From Bacteroidetes bacterium 46-16 (lineage in GTDB: Bacteria; Bacteroidota; Bacteroidia; Chitinophagales; Chitinophagaceae), in assembly GCA_001897835.1 (NCBI GenBank), contig MKUN01000004.1, forward strand, positions 1-45,808: a stretch of DNA of 45,808 nucleotides, read 5' to 3'. The position numbers were made by a program, and so were the translations under genes. Under the pieces are notes generated by a model. It was given only the letters and a program-made list of their open reading frames with translations. It was not told the DNA's origin and searched no databases. Of this stretch, positions 42,461 through 45,808 are shown one piece after another; position 1 is the stretch's first letter, and every line of letters begins with the position of its first letter.

Positions 42461-42507
42461 ACCGTATTTTTACGGGTTGACGCACAATAGCAAGCGGTTT
42501 AATTTTG
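42461..42507 (+). promoter_or_regulatory. Palindrome promoter, copy 3
   Basis: CCGTA-TTTT-TACGG (42462-42475) is followed by GTTGA and, 19 bases later, a perfect -7 element TAATTTTG (42500-42507). It lies 58 bp upstream of the gene at 42566, which precedes the muramidase gene. Confidence 0.8.
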
Positions 42508-42565
42508 TAGCTAAAATTATCCTGGTAGCCGAAAAAGGATTTAGAGTAGGCACAATAATACTGCT

Positions 42566-42916
42566 ATGCTGACTGAACAACAAAAGGATTTTATAATCGG
42601 TGAAATCACACAAAAGGTCAATAAACACATTTTAAGAACATTTCTAGGTAAGTTCGCACTGCGAATGATCATAAACCAGGTAGATTCATTGCTATCTCAA
42701 TCATTGCCACCGGATATTTATGACATATTAAGCAGTTCAACGGATGGCTTAAGTAATGAGGAAATACAACATTTAAAAGATGTGTTACCTTCATACATAT
42801 TAAGCAGGATACATAACCCTATTCTCCATTCTATACTCGCTGAAATAATAGACGCTTTTGTGGACGTTCTTGTTCAGGCCTTAAATAAGGGCCAATCATT
42901 GCCTAAAGCAGCATAA
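42566..42916 (+). CDS. Small helical protein co-transcribed with the muramidase
   Basis: The 116-residue protein is all-helical by composition, with no strong TM helix but amphipathic hydrophobic stretches (TFLGKFALRMIINQVDSLLSQ and HSILAEIIDAFVDVLVQALNK). I recognise no family. It lies behind promoter copy 3 and 23 bp before the N-acetylmuramidase gene, so it could be a chaperone, immunity protein or membrane-active partner (holin/antiholin role) of that enzyme. These roles are guesses from position. Confidence 0.65.
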   Translation: MLTEQQKDFIIGEITQKVNKHILRTFLGKFALRMIINQVDSLLSQSLPPDIYDILSSSTDGLSNEEIQHLKDVLPSYILSRIHNPILHSILAEIIDAFVDVLVQALNKGQSLPKAA

Positions 42917-42939
42917 TCTATTTCTTACAAAGACTATTT

Positions 42940-43527
42940 ATGCTAACAGAACATCAATACGGCGATGCGGCAAAGTTAATTGCCTGTGATGTACCGTCAG
43001 TAAAAGCTGTAGCTCAGGTAGAAGCAAACGGGAACGGATTTTTGAAAGATGGCAGGCCCAAAATATTATTTGAAGGCCATGTCTTCTGGAAACAACTGCT
43101 TAAGAATGGTATTGATCCTCAAAGCATTCAGGTAGGTAATGAAGATATTTTATACCCTGTGTGGGACCCTGCTAAAGTACGCAAATACTACAATATGGAT
43201 CAGTATGCCCGGTTGGAAAAGGCCAAACAGATCAATGAAGATGCGGCATTAAAGTCTGCATCATGGGGTGCTTTTCAAATCATGGGATTTAATTATGCAG
43301 CATGCGGCTACAACTCGGTTCAGAACTTTGTAGACGCACAATCAGACGATTATAACCAATTACTGAGTTTCTGCAATTACATAAAAAAGGTGCACCTGAA
43401 TGTTAACCTTCAGCATCAGGACTGGAAAGGATTTGCACGTGGCTACAATGGCCCTGATTACTGGAAGAACCAATATGACATTAAACTGAAAAATGCTTAT
43501 GATGGCTTTAAAAATCAGATAATTTAA
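42940..43527 (+). CDS. N-acetylmuramidase (DUF3380 type)
   Basis: The 195-residue protein matches the DUF3380/N-acetylmuramidase domain known from phage endolysins: AVAQVEANGNGFLKDGRPKI, then LFEGHVFW (putative catalytic E28, with E45 and H47 nearby), SASWGAFQIMGFNYAACGY, FARGYNGPDYW near the end. It would cleave the MurNAc-GlcNAc bond of peptidoglycan. It has no signal peptide, so it needs a holin-like or other export route. No other phage gene is nearby; being in the palindrome regulon it probably belongs to the same system as the envelope operon. Confidence 0.88.
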   Translation: MLTEHQYGDAAKLIACDVPSVKAVAQVEANGNGFLKDGRPKILFEGHVFWKQLLKNGIDPQSIQVGNEDILYPVWDPAKVRKYYNMDQYARLEKAKQINEDAALKSASWGAFQIMGFNYAACGYNSVQNFVDAQSDDYNQLLSFCNYIKKVHLNVNLQHQDWKGFARGYNGPDYWKNQYDIKLKNAYDGFKNQII

Positions 43528-43738
43528 TAGTCTGCCTTTATAGTATAGTGAAGAGGTAGGTCAATTATTGGCTGCTCAGTATGATTATTGGCAAGCCAGT
43601 TTTATCGCACTTAATCCCTCGTGTAGTGAAATGATCATTTGTTAAAAATGTTACCATAGTGACTCAAAGTCTCAAATCAAGGAAACAAGAAGCTAATTGA
43701 TCATTATGGCCGTTTAGGAACAGAAAAAAAACTGTGTA

Positions 43739-44308
43739 ATGAGTGAAGAAATATTCATCTGGGACCTGGAGACGGCAAAGACCGAACACCAATTCAGTAA
43801 TAAATTGGCCGATGCATTAGCAGGTATTTTGCCGACTGAAAAGATGGTTCTTGATTTTGGCTGCGGGAAAGGCAGCTATCTAGCTAGGTTGGAACAACTT
43901 GGCTTTAAAGGTGTTGGCTATGAAGGCACAAAGGGCATACATGAGATAGCTGACTTCCATAATATAAACGAGGACGTCGATTTATCCCGACCATTTGATG
44001 TCGCGCCATTGAACGGCTCGGTGCTTTGCTTAGAAGTGGCAGAACATATCCCAGAACAATGCGAATCGGTCTTTCTTGATAACATTATCTGTCCTGTAAA
44101 TGACTTATTGGTATTAAGTTGGGCTTTGCCTGGACAGGGCGGTTGCGGACATCACAATGAGCGGTCAGCGGAATATGTGATCAGTACTATTGGAAGCAGA
44201 GGATTTAGATATATTCCTGATAGTACTAGTAAACTCAGGGCAGCTGGCGGTTCGGAGCTCTGGTGGTTCAAGAAAAGCATTTATGTGTTTAAAAAGCTGT
44301 ATGCTTGA
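43739..44308 (+). CDS. SAM-dependent methyltransferase
   Basis: The 189-residue protein has a class I methyltransferase fold: motif I VLDFGCGKGSYLARL (about 37-51), a GVGYEGTKG acidic strand, LCLEVAEHIP (about 99-108) and LVLSWALPGQGGCGHHNERS. It may methylate a glycan or small molecule. It lies between the muramidase gene and the convergent GT gene at 44357, about 210 bp after the former, and may have its own promoter. Confidence 0.85.
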   Translation: MSEEIFIWDLETAKTEHQFSNKLADALAGILPTEKMVLDFGCGKGSYLARLEQLGFKGVGYEGTKGIHEIADFHNINEDVDLSRPFDVAPLNGSVLCLEVAEHIPEQCESVFLDNIICPVNDLLVLSWALPGQGGCGHHNERSAEYVISTIGSRGFRYIPDSTSKLRAAGGSELWWFKKSIYVFKKLYA

Positions 44309-44356
44309 ATGTCATGGTCTGCTCAAATACCATTTCTTCACTCATTACATAGGTAT

Positions 44357-45028
44357 TTATTTCCGGATACCCCGGCCATCGCCACCGATGTGCCTGATGT
44401 ATTCCTGCTTTAAGACCGCTGCCGAAAAGCCTCTTTTGTAATATTCTTTACCAATGATCATTTCACTACGCGAGGGGTTGGATGGGCTGAACATCGCATA
44501 CAGGCCATAGGTACCCAACAGGTGATAATCCGCCAACCTCTTGACAGAAGGGTTGAAGGTAAAGCCATGCCATCGTTTTTGATGTTCCCTGCTCAGCAGG
44601 TCGTACCTGCCGTTATCAAGGGTAACCACCGGGTGGCCGTTCAGGTCGTCATGCTCACGCAACCAAACGGTGCATATCTTGGGGGCTTCCTTCATTACAG
44701 CTATGCTGTCCGCTATCCAGCCCTTACGGTAAAAAAGCCAGTCATCTTCCATTTGGAAACAATACTCGGTGCTTACCCTGCTCCAGAGCGCATCGAGGGC
44801 TTTTATCTGCCCCTGCCGCCTGTGGGGCAAGATCACTTCGTCGATGGCATATTTTTTCTTGAGGGCCTGCAAAGCAGATAACTGCTCCGTATTCATCCTG
44901 TCCCGCCCGTAATCTTCATAAATAAAAAATTGGTTGATGGGAAAGTCGTTGTACTGGAAAAAACTCTCCAGGGTTTGCTCGAGCAGATCGTAGCGGGCGT
45001 AAGAAGTAAGTATCACATCTACGTTCAT
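44357..45028 (-). CDS. Glycosyltransferase B2 (paralogue of 40538)
   Basis: The 223-residue protein shares the motifs of the gene at 40538: MNVDVILTSYARYDLLEQTL, YCFQMEDDWLFYRKGWIADS, HGFTFNPSVKRLADY and final RHIGGDGRGIRK. The EDDW motif suggests a metal-dependent GT-A enzyme. It lies 22 bp after the GT2 gene at 45051 on the same strand, giving a pair of different GT types. Confidence 0.85.
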   Translation of the reverse strand: MNVDVILTSYARYDLLEQTLESFFQYNDFPINQFFIYEDYGRDRMNTEQLSALQALKKKYAIDEVILPHRRQGQIKALDALWSRVSTEYCFQMEDDWLFYRKGWIADSIAVMKEAPKICTVWLREHDDLNGHPVVTLDNGRYDLLSREHQKRWHGFTFNPSVKRLADYHLLGTYGLYAMFSPSNPSRSEMIIGKEYYKRGFSAAVLKQEYIRHIGGDGRGIRK

Positions 45029-45050
45029 AGCGTATCGGTATTGCGGGTGA

Positions 45051-45782
45051 TCAGTCCGTTTGCATGCTCTTATAGCAATGTATATCGTCCTTTAGTATTT
45101 GCTCAATGGTAGCGACATCCTGTTTTTGCCAGCTTTTCGTGTTTTTAGGGCTGGTATTGTTGCCGTGCAATATAGATACGAAGCCATCGATATAAGAATG
45201 GGCAAAGACCTTTCCCTTCGAGTTCCAGGCGAAATCATTGTCTTCCCCTACCTGCATATCCTTATATGGATAACGCTGCCAGTGGCTCCGCTTATAGGCC
45301 ATTGTTGCGCCGGCCACCCAATCTCGTTTTGAATTATAGTAACGGTATTTCCATGCAGCATATTCCGATGGCCGGTAAAAATAGAAGTCTTTCAGTCCGC
45401 AAATATCGGCGCCGCTTTGCTGCAGTACGTATACTTGCTGTGTTATCCAGTCCGGTGCGTACCAGTCATCATCATCCCAGTTGAGGATGTATTCACCTTG
45501 CGCCTGCTCACAGGCCAGGTTTCGTTTTGCTCCTGTGCTTAACTTTTTGTTTGTTTTGTAATACCTGATGTTATCTGCGATTGGTATTAAATTTTCGATT
45601 GCGCCTGCTCCATCATCCAAGACAATAAGCTCTGCATTAGGGTAGCGTTGCTTTTGGAAATAATGGATAGCAAAAGGAATAAAATCTCTTCTTGTGGTAT
45701 TGGTAGGCATGATACAGGAGACCAGCGGATACTGATATGTATCCAAGTGATTAGGGTATTGAATAATTGCTTTGTGATCCAC
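45051..45782 (-). CDS. GT2-type glycosyltransferase A2 (paralogue of 39196)
   Basis: The 243-residue protein shares with the gene at 39196: YPLVSCIMPT, LDDGAGAIENL, LNWDDDDWYAPDW, DWVAGATMAY and GEDNDFAW. It is a GT2-family transferase of the cytoplasmic face of the membrane. Its start is 26 bp from the window end, so promoter and any upstream gene are not visible. It heads the pair with the gene at 44357. Confidence 0.88.
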   Translation of the reverse strand: MDHKAIIQYPNHLDTYQYPLVSCIMPTNTTRRDFIPFAIHYFQKQRYPNAELIVLDDGAGAIENLIPIADNIRYYKTNKKLSTGAKRNLACEQAQGEYILNWDDDDWYAPDWITQQVYVLQQSGADICGLKDFYFYRPSEYAAWKYRYYNSKRDWVAGATMAYKRSHWQRYPYKDMQVGEDNDFAWNSKGKVFAHSYIDGFVSILHGNNTSPKNTKSWQKQDVATIEQILKDDIHCYKSMQTD

Positions 45783-45808
45783 AGTTATAGTTCGTTTCCA
45801 TCAACACT

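Overview
The window looks like a chromosomal segment from a member of the Bacteroidota, probably Chitinophagaceae or a near relative. This rests on Bacteroidota-style promoters (TAnnTTTG at -7, few obvious Shine-Dalgarno sites), a FixO-like subunit carrying an extra cytochrome domain, RIC/hemerythrin/Rrf2 gene content, and many lipoproteins of this phylum's style. I see no rRNA, tRNA, CRISPR array or intact insertion sequence. Assignments rest on reading motifs by eye; no database search was run.

Region 1 (1-4.9 kb): an SH3b/DUF3761 exported protein, a gene-free stretch with two terminator-like hairpins, then a leftward fluoride-response operon. It is headed by a fluoride riboswitch and encodes the FluC/CrcB channel, inorganic pyrophosphatase, a universal stress protein and a metallophosphoesterase. 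An XRE regulator and a membrane-anchored protein follow.

Region 2 (4.9-15.9 kb): a rightward nitrosative/low-oxygen stress operon. It holds an Rrf2 (NsrR-like) regulator, a cbb3-like haem-copper oxidase subunit with a long N-terminal extension, a FixO-cytochrome c fusion, two small membrane partners, group III truncated hemoglobin, a membrane protein, tryptophan 2,3-dioxygenase, RIC/ScdA, a frameshifted small gene, a hemerythrin and a 2Fe-2S ferredoxin. A ClC channel on the other strand, an FNR-like regulator and a DUF488 protein follow.

Region 3 (16-21.2 kb): a leftward three-gene glycan-modification cassette, translationally coupled by ATGA overlaps. It encodes a GT32-like glycosyltransferase, a remarkable GT25 / sulfotransferase-like / GH16 fusion, and a NodU-type carbamoyltransferase.

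Region 4 (21.8-29 kb): a rightward operon of mostly unrecognised envelope proteins: a holin-like small protein, two multi-TM proteins, an SH3-cysteine peptidase, a small soluble protein, an outer-membrane protein and a papain-family peptidase. It ends next to an orphan LuxR-type response regulator whose phospho-acceptor Asp is replaced by Glu.

Region 5 (29.1-39.1 kb): a 726-residue protein of unknown function, then what looks like a polymorphic-toxin locus. Two large proteins share a nearly identical N-terminal, Gly/Asn/Tyr-rich module but have unrelated AT-rich C-termini, one of them an HExxH metallopeptidase. Each is followed by small exported or lipoprotein genes (candidate immunity proteins), and a broken third cassette sits beside its own lipoprotein gene.

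Region 6 (39.2-45.8 kb): two duplicated families of GT2-like glycosyltransferases, a beta-1,4-galactosyltransferase-like (GT7) enzyme, a methyltransferase and an N-acetylmuramidase. Three promoters in regions 5 and 6 carry the same palindrome CCGTA-N4-TACGG at exactly the same distance from a -7 element. They tie the 726-residue protein, a glycosyltransferase and the muramidase unit into one regulon, possibly under the neighbouring response regulator. The candidate novel system is the combination of regions 4-6: an envelope apparatus, cassette-swapped effectors without signal peptides, peptidoglycan-cleaving enzymes and a dedicated promoter class.
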